From Shinella sp. SUS2 (GTDB taxonomy: Bacteria; Pseudomonadota; Alphaproteobacteria; Rhizobiales; Rhizobiaceae): a DNA stretch of 64,000 nt. The DNA lies in assembly GCF_001262505.1 (NCBI RefSeq), contig NZ_KQ410728.1:62001-126000 (forward strand), read 5' to 3'. Of this stretch, positions 35,058-44,981 are shown piece by piece. Below the pieces are notes generated by a model that was not told the DNA's origin, made no database searches, and worked only from the letters and a program-made list of their open reading frames with translations. Position 1 is the stretch's first letter. Every line of letters begins with the position of its first letter. A program made the translations under genes and the position numbers.

Positions 35058-35639
35058 TCACAGCCACCGGGGGACACGCTGCCGGTAGGCGCGATAGGCC
35101 GCGCCGAGATCCTGGGCCAGCACATCCTCCTCCACCCGCACCTGGAGCCGGACGGCGAGCACCAGCACGGCCGTGAGCGCGAGCTGGACCGCATCGGGCC
35201 GGGTGATGGCGAAGCCCGCAAGGAGCATCACCTGCCCGACGAAGACCGGATTGCGCGACAGGCGAAACGGCCCCGTATCGACGATGGCGCCGGAATGGCC
35301 CGCCGCTGAGCCGATGCGCCAGGACGTGCCCATATGGTGCTGGGCATGGATGGCGAAGACGCCGCCGCCGAGCGCCAGCAGCAGGCCGGCGAGGCGGACC
35401 GGCAAGGACGGATCGACAAGCGCCGGCGCCGGCGGCAGGCCTGCGGCCAGAAGCGCGGGATAGACAAGAGCGCCGGCAAAACTCAGGCGGAAGAGCAAGG
35501 CGGGCAGGCCCTGGCGCCCGCCGAGGCCGAACAGCCAGGCCGGCCGCTCCGCTGCCCGCGCCGAACGCGCCGTCAGGGCGAGGAAGGCGGCGAGATAGAC
35601 GCCCATGAGGGTCGCGGAAAGAAGGGGCAGGGACGGCAT
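35058..35639 (-). CDS. Isoprenylcysteine carboxyl methyltransferase-like membrane methyltransferase
   Basis: 193 residues, about five membrane segments. The C-terminal half has the ICMT/PEMT pattern: GTSWRIG, GAIVDTGPFRLSRNPVFVGQVMLLAG and VRVEEDVLAQDLGAAYRAYRQRVPRWL. It would methylate a lipid or small substrate at the membrane with SAM; the substrate is unknown. Convergent with the DUF1697 gene, 2 bases apart. ATG 35639 chosen because the membrane part begins there. Confidence 0.82.
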   Translation of the reverse strand: MPSLPLLSATLMGVYLAAFLALTARSARAAERPAWLFGLGGRQGLPALLFRLSFAGALVYPALLAAGLPPAPALVDPSLPVRLAGLLLALGGGVFAIHAQHHMGTSWRIGSAAGHSGAIVDTGPFRLSRNPVFVGQVMLLAGFAITRPDAVQLALTAVLVLAVRLQVRVEEDVLAQDLGAAYRAYRQRVPRWL

Positions 35640-35761
35640 GTCGGGTCTCCGGGCTTGGCCTCGACCAGTCTGCAACCTCCAGTGACTGGAGGGTCAAGGC
35701 CGGCGCCCCGCGCCCAGTATGCGGCCAACTGGCGGTGCGGGGAAAACAGCCGTCGCCGCGC

Positions 35762-36589
35762 TCAGCGCCGGACGAGCCGCCTGAGGCCCTTCACCTCCGC
35801 CTCCGTCAGCGCGCGCACGGCGCCCTTTTCCAGATCGCCGAGCGCCAGGTCGCCGATGGCGACGCGCACGAGGCGCAGGCACGCGATGCCCTGCGCTTCC
35901 AGCATGCGGCGGATCTGGCGGTTGCGGCCCTCGTCGAGCACGATTTCCAGCCAGGCGTTCCGTTCGCCCTCCCGGAGCCTGCGCACGGCCTTCGCGCGCA
36001 AAAACTCGCCGTCGTGGTGGACGCCGGCGATGAGCGCGTCGAGCATCGGCTGGTCGGCGAGGCGGTCGATCTGGACGTGATAGGTCTTGGCGACATGCGT
36101 CTTCGGGTCGAGCAGGGCGTTGGCGAAGTCCGTGTCGTTGGAGAAGAGCAGAAGGCCCTCGCTCGCCTTGTCGAGCCGGCCGACGGGGGAGAGATGCGCG
36201 GGATCCAGATGTTTCAGGCAGTCGAACACCGTCGGCCGCCCCTCGGGATCGCTGCGTGTGGTGACGAGGCCGCGCGGCTTGTTGAGCATGAGATAGACCG
36301 GCTTTTCCGCAAGGACCGCTGCCCCGTCCACCGTGATGCGCGCGTCGGCAAGGTCGATCCAGGTTTCGGGATCGGTGACGACATGGCCGGCGACGGCGAC
36401 GCGGCCGGCTGAAATCAGCGCTTCCGCCTCCGTGCGCGAACAGAAGCCGAGCTTGGAAAGCGCGCGGGGCAGGGTGGCGCGCTTGCCGGCGGGCGGGGCG
36501 GCGGGTCGCGCGGGCGCGCGCGCCATCGGGGCGGCCGCTGCCTTGCGGGCGGGCGCCGGTTTCTGCCCTTTGCCTCTGTCTTTCGCCAT
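35762..36589 (-). CDS. RluB/RsuA-family pseudouridine synthase
   Basis: 275 residues. Basic Ala/Pro-rich N-tail (1-45), S4 RNA-binding domain (RALSKLGFCSRTEAEALISAGRVAV) and the pseudouridine synthase domain with catalytic Asp in SPVGRLDKASEGLLLFSND. GRNRQIRRML and LVRVAIGDL are typical of the RsuA/RluB/RluE/RluF branch. Target is probably 23S rRNA (RluB-like), not proven. ATG 36589 chosen at the family start; divergent from prmB. Confidence 0.9.
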   Translation of the reverse strand: MAKDRGKGQKPAPARKAAAAPMARAPARPAAPPAGKRATLPRALSKLGFCSRTEAEALISAGRVAVAGHVVTDPETWIDLADARITVDGAAVLAEKPVYLMLNKPRGLVTTRSDPEGRPTVFDCLKHLDPAHLSPVGRLDKASEGLLLFSNDTDFANALLDPKTHVAKTYHVQIDRLADQPMLDALIAGVHHDGEFLRAKAVRRLREGERNAWLEIVLDEGRNRQIRRMLEAQGIACLRLVRVAIGDLALGDLEKGAVRALTEAEVKGLRRLVRR

Positions 36590-36788
36590 GCTGCGTGCAA
36601 AACCCCTGATCGTCGCGGTTGACCGGCCTGCCCATGCCATTCTAAAGCCGGGTTCGTCCAGAGCCTTTCCGCTCGCCCGCGGCTGGCGGAAGGCCCTGTT
36701 CGTTTCCTGCGCAAGTCCAAAGACAAGACCGTTGCACGTTTTTGCCGGAATTGCGCCCGCCAACAGAGTATCCGAAGCGAGGCCGCCG

Positions 36789-37706
36789 TTGACCCAGGAC
36801 GACATCACATCCGAACTCGTCACGCTGCGCGACTACTGGCGCTATGCGATCTCCCGTTTCAACGCGGCCGAGCTCAGCTACGGCCACGGCACGACGACGG
36901 CCGGCGACGACGCGGCCTTCCTGCTGCTCGATACGCTCGACCTGCCGATCGACACGCTCGATCCCTTCCTCGACGCCCGCCTGCTGCCGGCCGAGCGGAA
37001 GCTGCTCGCGTCCCGTATCGAGGCGCGCGTTGCGACGCGCAAGCCCTCGGCGTACCTCACCGGCCGGTCCTATATTCAGGGCGTGCGCTTTTTTGTCGAC
37101 GAGCGGGTGATCGTGCCGCGCTCGCATATCGGCGAAATCCTGTTTTCCGAATATCTCGGCGAACACGGCTCGTCCTTCCTGCCCGATCCGATGCTTGTGG
37201 AAAGCGCCGTCGACATCTGCACGGGCTCGGGCTGCCTTGCGGTGCTCGCGGCAAAGTTCTTCCCGCAGGCAAGCGTCGATGCGGTGGACCTGTCGGCCGA
37301 TGCACTGGAGGTCGCCAAGCTGAACCTTGCCGAACACGACGTCGAGGGCCAGGTGACGCTCTTCAAGGGCGATCTCTTCGCCCCGCTTTCCGGCTGCACC
37401 TACGACCTCATCATCACCAATCCGCCCTATGTCGATCATGACGCGCTCGCGGGCTACCCGCCGGAATTCCGCGCCGAGCCCGTCATGGCGCATGACGGCG
37501 GGGAAGACGGCCTCGACCTCGTGCGCAAAATCCTTGCCGGGGCGGCCGATCACCTCAATCCCGGCGGCGGCATGATCTGCGAGATCGGCTCGGGCCGCGA
37601 GATCCTGGAAGAGGAATTCCCGCATCTGGAATTCGTCTGGCTGGAAACGGCCGAATCGCAGGATGCGGTCTTCTGGATTTCCGCTGAAGCGCTCGGCGTT
37701 TCCTGA
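36789..37706 (+). CDS. prmB: Ribosomal protein L3 N5-glutamine methyltransferase
   Basis: 305 residues. SAM-binding AVDICTGSGCLAVLAAKFFP (about 135-154) and the N6/N5-glutamine methyltransferase motif IITNPPYVDHDAL, as in PrmB. The N-terminal helical domain (TLRDYWRYAISRFNAAELSYGHGTT) is PrmB- rather than PrmC-like. The start is most likely TTG 36789 with GCGAGG upstream; in-frame ATGs further 5' lie in the divergent promoter region. Confidence 0.9.
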   Translation: MTQDDITSELVTLRDYWRYAISRFNAAELSYGHGTTTAGDDAAFLLLDTLDLPIDTLDPFLDARLLPAERKLLASRIEARVATRKPSAYLTGRSYIQGVRFFVDERVIVPRSHIGEILFSEYLGEHGSSFLPDPMLVESAVDICTGSGCLAVLAAKFFPQASVDAVDLSADALEVAKLNLAEHDVEGQVTLFKGDLFAPLSGCTYDLIITNPPYVDHDALAGYPPEFRAEPVMAHDGGEDGLDLVRKILAGAADHLNPGGGMICEIGSGREILEEEFPHLEFVWLETAESQDAVFWISAEALGVS

Positions 37707-37713
37707 TCCGGTC

Positions 37714-38127
37714 TCACGCGACGGCGTTGCGCGGTGGCGGGCAGAGGGGATCTTCCGGCCAGTCGTCATCCTCCTCCAGGGCGCGGCGTCGCTCGTCGCC
37801 GAGCCGGTCCAGCGCTTCCAGCGTGTGGCCGGCGGCAAGCCACGCCCGTTCGTCACGGTCGCAGAGCACGCGCCAGCCGGCAAGCAGGCGTGCCTGCGCG
37901 GCGTCGTCGTGCACGCAGGGCGGAAAGGTCTTGTAGTGCGTCGTGGCGATCTCGTCGGCGGGATGGCAGCCGGTGCAGCGCTTTGCCCGCCGGCATTTCG
38001 GCAGGCGGCAGGTGCGGTGGTGGCCCGCTTGCGTCGCCGCCTCGCGAAGCTCCGGCTGCAGGCGCCGGATGTGGCGGCGCTCCAGCGCGCTCAGCGTGAT
38101 CTCTACGTCCTTCACCTCGTCTTCCAT
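37714..38127 (-). CDS. Cys-rich hypothetical protein (rhizobial)
   Basis: 137 residues. An acidic start is followed by a basic helical stretch and a Cys cluster TCRLPKCRRAKRCTGCHP (Cys-x4-Cys-x5-Cys-x2-Cys), possibly zinc-binding, then PPCVHDD and a C-terminal helical, acidic part. I do not recognise a named family. Convergent with prmB, 7 bases apart. High GC3 supports coding. Confidence 0.7.
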   Translation of the reverse strand: MEDEVKDVEITLSALERRHIRRLQPELREAATQAGHHRTCRLPKCRRAKRCTGCHPADEIATTHYKTFPPCVHDDAAQARLLAGWRVLCDRDERAWLAAGHTLEALDRLGDERRRALEEDDDWPEDPLCPPPRNAVA

Positions 38128-38763
38128 CGCGCCTGCCTTCCGTCCTTGCCTGCGGGCGTGCGAAAACGCCCCGAAGGCCGCCCATCGGGTTTGTCCATGT
38201 CCGGAGAACCGCGCGAAAGCGTTGCCTCTGGGGATGGGGATATGTGGCTTCGCTTTCGCGCGGCCCAAGGCGTTCTTCGGAGACGGTCCGGTCTCCTTCA
38301 GGCGCAAAACTGCTTCGCTGCGCAGTGTGTTGGCGCTTTTCCGAAAACCACGTTCCGCGCCTTTCGGGGACATGCGCCGCCATCCTGCTTGCATGGCGGA
38401 CCCAAACCGACCCCGCAAGACCCGGGGAAGGGGGAAGCCTGTCACGACGGAAATTCGCATTCCCGCAGCGTTTCGCGCCTCTTCCGCCCCTGCCGTACGT
38501 TTCGGCCGAAAACGGAAGCGCCTCCTCCCGCCCGCATCGACACGTTACGCGATCCGTCCGGCGGCGGAAGGAGGTTTAGGATATGCGAGGTTTTGGGAGC
38601 GGGGAAAATGATAAAAAACGTTCTGCGGCGAGCAAGCACTCGCCACCGCAATGTTCCCGTTTGCGTTGAGTTTGGATTTTTTATAGCGATGCAGCACTCA
38701 ACCCTTGCGCTAAGTAGCTCCAGGAATTTACAACAATCGAATTGAATGTTGAGCGAGCGAAAA
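38128..38763. other. 636-base region before the ATPase island
   Basis: 38128-38580 has host-like GC and no convincing gene. Composition drops sharply from about 38600. A short hairpin GCGAG-CAAGCA-CTCGC lies at 38628-38643. The final ~100 bases upstream of the ATPase are AT-rich and may hold its promoter, but no clear -35/-10 pair or strong Shine-Dalgarno is seen. Confidence 0.5.
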
Positions 38764-40221
38764 ATGGACGCCTTAGAAATTCTTAAGCAGGTAAACATCG
38801 GCAATTCTGTCGCCGAATTCGATGAGCATCTCGAGAATTACTTTGTCGAAACGGAGACCTTTAGAGCTGTTATAAGCAATAAGGGCGATGTTATTGCTGG
38901 CGATAAAGGCACCGGAAAATCAGCGATTTATAAAGTACTGAAAAGGCATTACAGAACTTACAAAGAGTTGGATCATGTCGAAATTGTTGATGCATTCAAC
39001 ATGCAGGGCAATCCCATATTTCAAAGGCTTCTCCAAGGGCCTACTCTATCTGAGGGGTAATATAGAAATTTTTGGAAAGCATATGTATTTTCACTTGTTG
39101 GAAACTACTTAATTGATATTTACGGTCATGATTTCAATGATGAAATGAATACACTAAAGAACACACTGGATTACCTCGGCCTAGAGTCTCCTGATCCGAC
39201 ACCGGCTACTATTTTTGGTAAGTTGTATAACCTTGCTCACAGGCTCACTGAGCCAACCGCTTTAGAGGCGGGCCTTGAGTTGACTGAATCTGGTTTGCCT
39301 ATTGTTACGCCTCGTATTGAATTTGGGCCGGAGAAGAAAGAAGGTACCCTGATATTCAGCGACGACTTTCTGAAAATTCTCGAGCTTGCTGCTGCCACTA
39401 CCGACCTGACCTACTGGGTCCTGTTCGATCGCCTTGATGAGGCTTTCACTGGCTCGCCTGATGTCGAAATTCCCGCATTGCGAGCTCTTATGCGTACATA
39501 CTTGGACTTAGCCGCAATGGCGACGGTCAGGTTGAAGCTTTTTGTTCGAAAAGACCTTTTCAGGCGTATCATTCAGGGCGGATTTGTTAATTTAACGCAC
39601 ATCAACGCTAGAAGGATCGAGATAGTTTGGGATCAGGATGACTTGGTGAATATGATTGTTCGCCGATTGGCCCTCAATGAATCTTTGAAAAAATTGTGCG
39701 GGCTTGAGGGAAAGAGCGATAAAGAAGTAATGGAAATTATGTTACCAGAGCAAATAGATTTAGGCGACCGTAAGCCTGCGACTTTGACTTGGATAATGGG
39801 GCGTATACGCGACGGAAACGACGCAAAGCCTCCCAGAAATATAATAGATCTATTTAATAAGGCGCAAGAGGCGCAAGCAAGAAAGGATGGGCGTGAAAAG
39901 CGAGATATCGAAGCGACGCGTGGGCCGATATTCGAGGCTGTCTCGGTAAAGAAGGCATATTCACAAGTATCTGCACTCCGCGTTCAGGACACATTACTTG
40001 CCGAGGCCAATGAGCTTACAAGAGTAATAGAATTGTTCAGGGATGGGAAATCAGAGCATAACGCCCAGACGCTTGATGAGCTTATTTCTCCAGTTGCCAA
40101 TACAAAGGCGTCAATTCAGGCTCTTACTGATATGGGTTTTCTTGAGCAAATTGGGGAAAATTTCAAAATTCCGATGCTTTATCGTGACGGGTTGAAAATC
40201 ACTCAAGGAAAAGCATTTTAA
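38764..40221 (+). pseudogene. P-loop ATPase (Sll1717-like) interrupted by one in-frame TAA
   Basis: A continuous same-frame coding sequence of 485 sense codons, broken only by TAA at 39058-39060. Part 1 (98 aa) has Walker A AGDKGTGKSAIYK (from base 38896). Part 2 continues without frame change (YRNFWKAYVFSLVGNYL...) and has the Walker B-like YWVLFDRLDEAF (from 39412). This matches P-loop ATPases of the Sll1717 type, STAND/KAP-like proteins often found singly in defence islands. Composition is far more AT-rich than its neighbours, so acquired by transfer. A GAA-to-TAA change would explain the stop. ATG 38764 (or 38746). Confidence 0.75.
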
Positions 40222-40310
40222 TAGATACTGCGTCACTACTCGGAAGCGGGAATTAACAAATTTGCATTTGGGTGGAGGGTTTGGCTGGATGGCCGTGCCT
40301 GTACCCTTAT

Positions 40311-40339
40311 TTGCAATCCCCCCATTTTCCCCTTATACC
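40311..40339 (+). promoter_or_regulatory. Candidate thrS promoter
   Basis: TTGCAA (40311-40316), 17-base spacer, TATACC (40334-40339), about 80 bases before the thrS ATG. Confidence 0.55.
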
Positions 40340-40421
40340 GCGCGACGCACGCGCCGGCATTCCGGCTTTACCCTCGCATACCACCCGCATTCGTTGGCGG
40401 GACTGGATAGGAGATTCTTTC

Positions 40422-42395
40422 ATGTCTGCACCCGTTTCCCTCACTTTCCCTGATGGTTCCGTCCGCGAATACCCCGCGGGCTCGACCGGGCGTGATGTGG
40501 CCGAGGCGATTTCCAAGTCGCTGGCCAAGAAGGCGATTGCCATTGCGCTCGATGGCGAGCTGCGCGATCTCTCCGAGACCGTTTCGAACGGCCGGATCGA
40601 GATCGTCACGCGCGAGGACGACCGCGCGCTGGAGCTGATCCGTCATGACGCCGCCCATGTGATGGCCGAGGCCGTGCAGGAGCTTTGGCCGGGCACGCAG
40701 GTGACGATCGGACCGGTCATCGACAACGGCTTCTATTACGATTTCGCCAAGGACGAGCCCTTTACGCCCGACGATCTGCCCAAGATCGAAAAGCGCATGA
40801 AGGAGATCATCCAGCGCAACAAGCCCTTCACCCGGGAAGTGTGGTCGCGCGACAAGGCGAAGGAGGTTTTTGCTTCCAAGGGCGAAAAGTACAAGGTCGA
40901 GCTGGTCGATGCGATCCCCGAGGGGCAGGACCTCAAGATCTATTACCAGGGCGACTGGTTCGACCTGTGTCGCGGGCCGCACATGGCCGCGACCGGCCAG
41001 ATCGGCACGGCCTTCAAGCTGATGAAGGTCGCGGGCGCCTATTGGCGCGGCGACAGCAACAACCCGATGCTGACCCGCATCTACGGCACCGCCTGGCGCA
41101 CGCAGGAGGAGCTCGACACCTATCTCAACATCCTCGCCGAGGCCGAAAAGCGCGACCATCGCCGGCTCGGCCGCGAAATGGACCTGTTCCATTTCCAGGA
41201 GGAGGGACCGGGCGTCGTGTTCTGGCACGGCAAGGGCTGGCGCATGTTCCAGACGCTCGTCGCCTATATGCGCCGTCGTCTTGCCGGCACCTATGAAGAG
41301 GTGAACGCGCCGCAGGTGCTCGACAAGTCGCTGTGGGAAACCTCCGGCCACTGGGGCTGGTATCGCGACAACATGTTCAAGGTGACCGTTGCCGGCGACG
41401 AGACCGACGACGAGCGCGTCTTCGCGCTGAAGCCGATGAACTGCCCGGGGCATGTGCAGATCTTCAAGCATGGCTTGAAGTCCTATCGCGAACTGCCTGT
41501 GCGGCTTGCGGAATTCGGCAATGTGCATCGCTATGAACCCTCTGGCGCGCTGCACGGGCTGATGCGCGTGCGCGGCTTCACGCAGGACGATGCGCACGTT
41601 TTCTGCACCGACGAGCAGATGGCGGCGGAGTGCCTGCGCATCAACGACCTCATCCTCTCGGTCTACAAGGATTTCGGGTTCGACGAGGTGGTCGTGAAGC
41701 TCTCGACCCGGCCGGAAAAGCGCGTCGGCTCCGATGCTTTGTGGGACCGGGCGGAAAGCGTCATGATGGACGTCTTGAAGACCATCGAGGCGCAGTCCGG
41801 CGGGCGCATCAAGACCGGCATCCTGCCGGGCGAGGGCGCGTTCTACGGGCCGAAGTTCGAGTATACGCTGAAGGACGCCATCGGCCGCGAATGGCAGTGC
41901 GGCACGACGCAGGTCGACTTCAACCTGCCGGAACGCTTTGGCGCCTTCTATATCGACCAGAACTCCGACAAGACGCAGCCGGTGATGATCCACCGCGCCA
42001 TCTGCGGCTCGATGGAGCGCTTCCTCGGCATTCTCATCGAGAACTTTGCCGGGCACATGCCGCTGTGGATCGCGCCGATGCAGGTGGTGGTGGCGACCAT
42101 CACCTCGGAGGCGGACGACTATGGCCGCGAGGTGGCCGAAAAGCTGCGGGATGCCGGCCTGGTCGTCGAGACCGACTTCCGCAACGAGAAGATCAACTAC
42201 AAGGTCCGCGAGCATTCGGTGACCAAGGTTCCGGTCATCGTCGTCTGCGGCAAGCGCGAGGCGGAGGAGCGCTCCGTCAACATCCGTCGCCTCGGTTCGC
42301 AGAACCAGACGGCGATGTCGCTCGACGAGGCGATCGCGATGCTGTCGCTGGAGGCGACCCCGCCGGACGTCAAGCGCAAGCTCGGCAAGGCGTGA
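40422..42395 (+). CDS. thrS: Threonine--tRNA ligase
   Basis: 657 residues. N-terminal TGS domain ([21 protein letters not shown]), editing domain with [12 protein letters not shown] and GPHMAATGQ, class II catalytic core (motif 2 [13 protein letters not shown]; zinc ligands including the Cys in MNCPGHVQI; motif 3 region [16 protein letters not shown]) and a C-terminal anticodon domain. ATG 40422 has AGGAG upstream; the frame is open further 5' without homology. It directly follows the ATPase island. Confidence 0.97.
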   Translation: MSAPVSLTFPDGSVREYPAGSTGRDVAEAISKSLAKKAIAIALDGELRDLSETVSNGRIEIVTREDDRALELIRHDAAHVMAEAVQELWPGTQVTIGPVIDNGFYYDFAKDEPFTPDDLPKIEKRMKEIIQRNKPFTREVWSRDKAKEVFASKGEKYKVELVDAIPEGQDLKIYYQGDWFDLCRGPHMAATGQIGTAFKLMKVAGAYWRGDSNNPMLTRIYGTAWRTQEELDTYLNILAEAEKRDHRRLGREMDLFHFQEEGPGVVFWHGKGWRMFQTLVAYMRRRLAGTYEEVNAPQVLDKSLWETSGHWGWYRDNMFKVTVAGDETDDERVFALKPMNCPGHVQIFKHGLKSYRELPVRLAEFGNVHRYEPSGALHGLMRVRGFTQDDAHVFCTDEQMAAECLRINDLILSVYKDFGFDEVVVKLSTRPEKRVGSDALWDRAESVMMDVLKTIEAQSGGRIKTGILPGEGAFYGPKFEYTLKDAIGREWQCGTTQVDFNLPERFGAFYIDQNSDKTQPVMIHRAICGSMERFLGILIENFAGHMPLWIAPMQVVVATITSEADDYGREVAEKLRDAGLVVETDFRNEKINYKVREHSVTKVPVIVVCGKREAEERSVNIRRLGSQNQTAMSLDEAIAMLSLEATPPDVKRKLGKA

Positions 42396-42424
42396 GCCTT
42401 CCCGGCGATTGTCGGAAAACTGCA

Positions 42425-42460
42425 ATAATCCCGTGCTATCAGGTGCGGGATTATCTTTTT
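42425..42460 (+). terminator. Terminator after thrS
   Basis: ATAATCCCG (42425-42433) pairs with CGGGATTAT (42446-42454), 12-base loop, then CTTTTT. It ends 11 bases before the next start codon. Confidence 0.8.
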
Positions 42461-42470
42461 GGGGACTGCC

Positions 42471-43307
42471 GTGCAGTTCAAGGAACTGTCCTACGCCAAC
42501 GAAAACGATCCGCGCCTCAAACGATGGTTCATCCGCTCCATGGAAGGTCTTGCCGGTCGTAACCGCTACGCCCGGCTCTACGACATCTGGCGCAGCTCCA
42601 TTGTCGGGCAGAGCGCGCGGGTGTTCGGCGACATGCTCGACCTCATCAATGTCGGGCTGCGCGTCGAGGGCTCCTGGCCGCCGCCGGACCTGCCCGAGGG
42701 GCCGGTCGTCATCGTCGCCAACCATCCCTTCGGCATCGGCGACGGTATCGCCGTCCTGGCGCTTGCCGAACAGCTCGGCCGGCCGTTCAAGGTGATGATC
42801 CACAACGACCTCCTGAAAGTGCCGGAAATGCAGCCCTATGCGCTGCCGGTCTCCTTCGAGGAGACGAAGGAGGCGCTGGCGCTCAACATGAAGACGCGTT
42901 CGGAGGCGGTGCGGCTCCTGAAGGAGGGCACGACGGTCATCGTGTTCCCGGCGGGGGGCGTTGCGACGGCGAAGAAGGTGTTCGGGCGGGCGGAGGACCT
43001 GCCGTGGAAGATGTTCCCGGCCAAGCTGATCCAGTCGGCCAAGGCGAATGTCATCCCCGTCTATTTCGAGGGCCAGAACGGGCGGCTCTTCCACCTCGTC
43101 AGCAAGGTCTCGCTGACGCTGCGCCTGTCGCTGCTGATCCGCGAGTTCCGCAGGCTTTCGGGCTCGACGATCGCCGCGCGCATCGGCGGCGTCATTGCCT
43201 GGGCGGAGCTGGATGCGGGTGACCGGAAGAACATTACCGCGCGGCTCTACGAGGCCGTGTTCGCGATGGCGCCGCGGCAGAAGCCGTTCTTGCGGCGCGC
43301 TGGTTAG
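42471..43307 (+). CDS. PlsC-like phospholipid/glycerol acyltransferase
   Basis: 278 residues from GTG 42471 (GGGGA 6 bases upstream). The acyltransferase region has VVIVANHPFGIGDG near 80-93, a variant of the HX4D active site with one extra residue, then VMIHNDLLKVPEMQPYALPV and TVIVFPAGGVATAK. It likely acylates a lysolipid or ornithine-lipid precursor at the membrane, but the acceptor cannot be told. No membrane segment at the N-terminus. Confidence 0.8.
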   Translation: MQFKELSYANENDPRLKRWFIRSMEGLAGRNRYARLYDIWRSSIVGQSARVFGDMLDLINVGLRVEGSWPPPDLPEGPVVIVANHPFGIGDGIAVLALAEQLGRPFKVMIHNDLLKVPEMQPYALPVSFEETKEALALNMKTRSEAVRLLKEGTTVIVFPAGGVATAKKVFGRAEDLPWKMFPAKLIQSAKANVIPVYFEGQNGRLFHLVSKVSLTLRLSLLIREFRRLSGSTIAARIGGVIAWAELDAGDRKNITARLYEAVFAMAPRQKPFLRRAG

Positions 43308-44296
43308 TCCACGACGTCTTCCGCCGCCGCCTTCTGCTCGTTGGCGTTCTCGTCGAGCAGCACTTCCACATCCGTGTTGACGCCGGCCTTCACCGCGAAG
43401 TCGCGCTGGTAGATGCGGTTCTTGTTGCGGGCGACGGCGATGTAGCTGCCTTCGGCCAGCACCAGCGTCGGAAACGCGCCGACGCTTTCGCTGACCGTGT
43501 CGCCCGAGGAGGTCAGGATCGACCAGGCCGTATCGGCGATCGCCTCGCCGCCGGGCTCGGAGACGAGTTTCAGCGTAAGCTTGGCGGCGCGGTGCTGGAT
43601 GGTGGCGCGCGTCAGCTTGCCGGCCTCGACCTGGATGTCGGCGCGGATGACGGCGTTGACCGTGCCGTAGTCGGAAACGACGTGATAGGTGCCGGCATTG
43701 AGGCGCACGACGGAATTCGGCTTCACCTCGGCAACGACGAGGTTGCGCTCGCCGTCCTCGCGCACCTCGGCGGCGAAGATCGAGAAGCTGAGCTCCTTCG
43801 GCGGAATGCGCACGTCCGAACCGGAAACGGCGTTCAGCATGATGCCGCCGGCATCGAGCACCATGACCTGCTTGTCGACATCGCCCGTATCGGGAACGAC
43901 CAGCTTCTTGGTGGCGCCGGCGCGGCCGAAGGCGACGTTGACGAAATATTCGCCCGGCACCAGCTGGAAGGCGGCCGAGCCGCCCTCGGAGGTGGCGAGC
44001 AGCGGCAGTTTGCCGTCGGCGCCGGGGATCGGCGAGAAGACGCGCCAGGTCAGCCCGTGCTGCATGGGGCTGCCGTCCCGGGTCAGAAGCGCCTCGCAGG
44101 TTACGTCCCGAAGGTTCGCCGGCGTCGCCTCGCCCGTCACGATCGGGTTGAACGAGGTGAGCTTGCCGCCCTTCATGGGCGTGGTGACCTGCGAAAAGCT
44201 GTCCAGCGCCTCCTGCGCGCGGGCCGGGGCGAGCGACAGGACAAGGCCGGCCACGGCAAGGCTCGCGACAAGGGCGGGAGGGAGGGGCATGCGCAT
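43304..44296 (-). CDS. Secreted hypothetical protein with beta-rich repeats
   Basis: 330 residues. Signal peptide (hydrophobic 7-22, ARA-QE). The mature part alternates beta-strand segments with [20 protein letters not shown] and SYIAVARNK, each following a LxPG/LNAG/LAEG turn, like repeated carboxypeptidase-regulatory/PEGA-type modules. Ends in an acidic tail. Function unknown; envelope or periplasm. Overlaps the convergent acyltransferase end by 4 bases. Start at ATG 44296 or 44290. Confidence 0.7.
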   Translation of the reverse strand: MRMPLPPALVASLAVAGLVLSLAPARAQEALDSFSQVTTPMKGGKLTSFNPIVTGEATPANLRDVTCEALLTRDGSPMQHGLTWRVFSPIPGADGKLPLLATSEGGSAAFQLVPGEYFVNVAFGRAGATKKLVVPDTGDVDKQVMVLDAGGIMLNAVSGSDVRIPPKELSFSIFAAEVREDGERNLVVAEVKPNSVVRLNAGTYHVVSDYGTVNAVIRADIQVEAGKLTRATIQHRAAKLTLKLVSEPGGEAIADTAWSILTSSGDTVSESVGAFPTLVLAEGSYIAVARNKNRIYQRDFAVKAGVNTDVEVLLDENANEQKAAAEDVVD

Positions 44297-44396
44297 GGGG
44301 ACGGTTGACTTCCTGACTGTAAGGCTCCACTTGGAGACCCGGCTAATGGCATTTTCAAGGCCGCGTCGCGCGCCAAGGTATTGGAACTCCCTCCCG

Positions 44397-44981
44397 ATGA
44401 AAACCGAAATCAAGCTGATCGATTATCTTTCGACCCGCCGGTCTATCCCCGCCTTCCAGATGAGCGAGCCGGGCCCCTCGAAGGGGGAGCTGGAGGCGAT
44501 GCTGACGCTCGCCTCGCGCGTGCCGGATCACGGAAAGCTCGCCCCCTGGCGCTTCATCGTCTATCGCGGCGCGGAGCGCTGGCGCATCAGCGAGGCACTT
44601 GCCAGGATCGCGATGGAGGACAAGCCGGACCTTTCCGTGGAGATGGTCAAGGTGGAAAACACACGGCTCAGCCGCGCGCCGGTGGTGGTCGCCGTCGTCA
44701 GCCGCGCCGCGCCGCATTTCAAGATCCCGGAATGGGAGCAGGTGATGTCGGCCGGCGCCGTTTGCCTCAACCTCGTCATGGCGGCGAATGCACATGGTTT
44801 CGCCTCGAACTGGCTGACCGAATGGTACGCCTTCGACGAACGCGCCTATCCGATCCTCGGCGTTGCCGAGGGTGAGAAGGTCGCCGGCTTCATCCATATC
44901 GGCACGCCCACCGTGCCGCCGACCGAGCGGCCGCGGCCGGAGCTTGCCGAGATCGTCACATGGGTCGGCGATGACACCTGA
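44397..44981 (+). CDS. Nitroreductase family protein
   Basis: 194 residues, FMN-dependent NAD(P)H oxidoreductase of the YdjA-like short type. Features: [11 protein letters not shown] (FMN-binding Arg pair), [46 protein letters not shown] and the C-terminal GFIHIGTP. Its end overlaps the flavin reductase gene start by 11 bases, suggesting joint expression; the substrate is unknown. Confidence 0.9.
   Translation: MKTEIKLIDYLSTRRSIPAFQMSEPGPSKGELEAMLTLASRVPDHGKLAPWRFIVYRGAERWRISEALARIAMEDKPDLSVEMVKVENTRLSRAPVVVAVVSRAAPHFKIPEWEQVMSAGAVCLNLVMAANAHGFASNWLTEWYAFDERAYPILGVAEGEKVAGFIHIGTPTVPPTERPRPELAEIVTWVGDDT

Noticed and set aside
38281..38340. Possible third RIME-like element (GGCGCAAAACTGCTTCG...)
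   Set aside because: Similarity to the other two is limited to a short core and the palindrome arms are missing.
40368..44330. Very long (1320-codon) open frame on the minus strand
   Set aside because: It is antisense to thrS and the acyltransferase gene; its translation is Arg/His/Gly-rich low-complexity typical of GC-rich mirror frames, with no motif.
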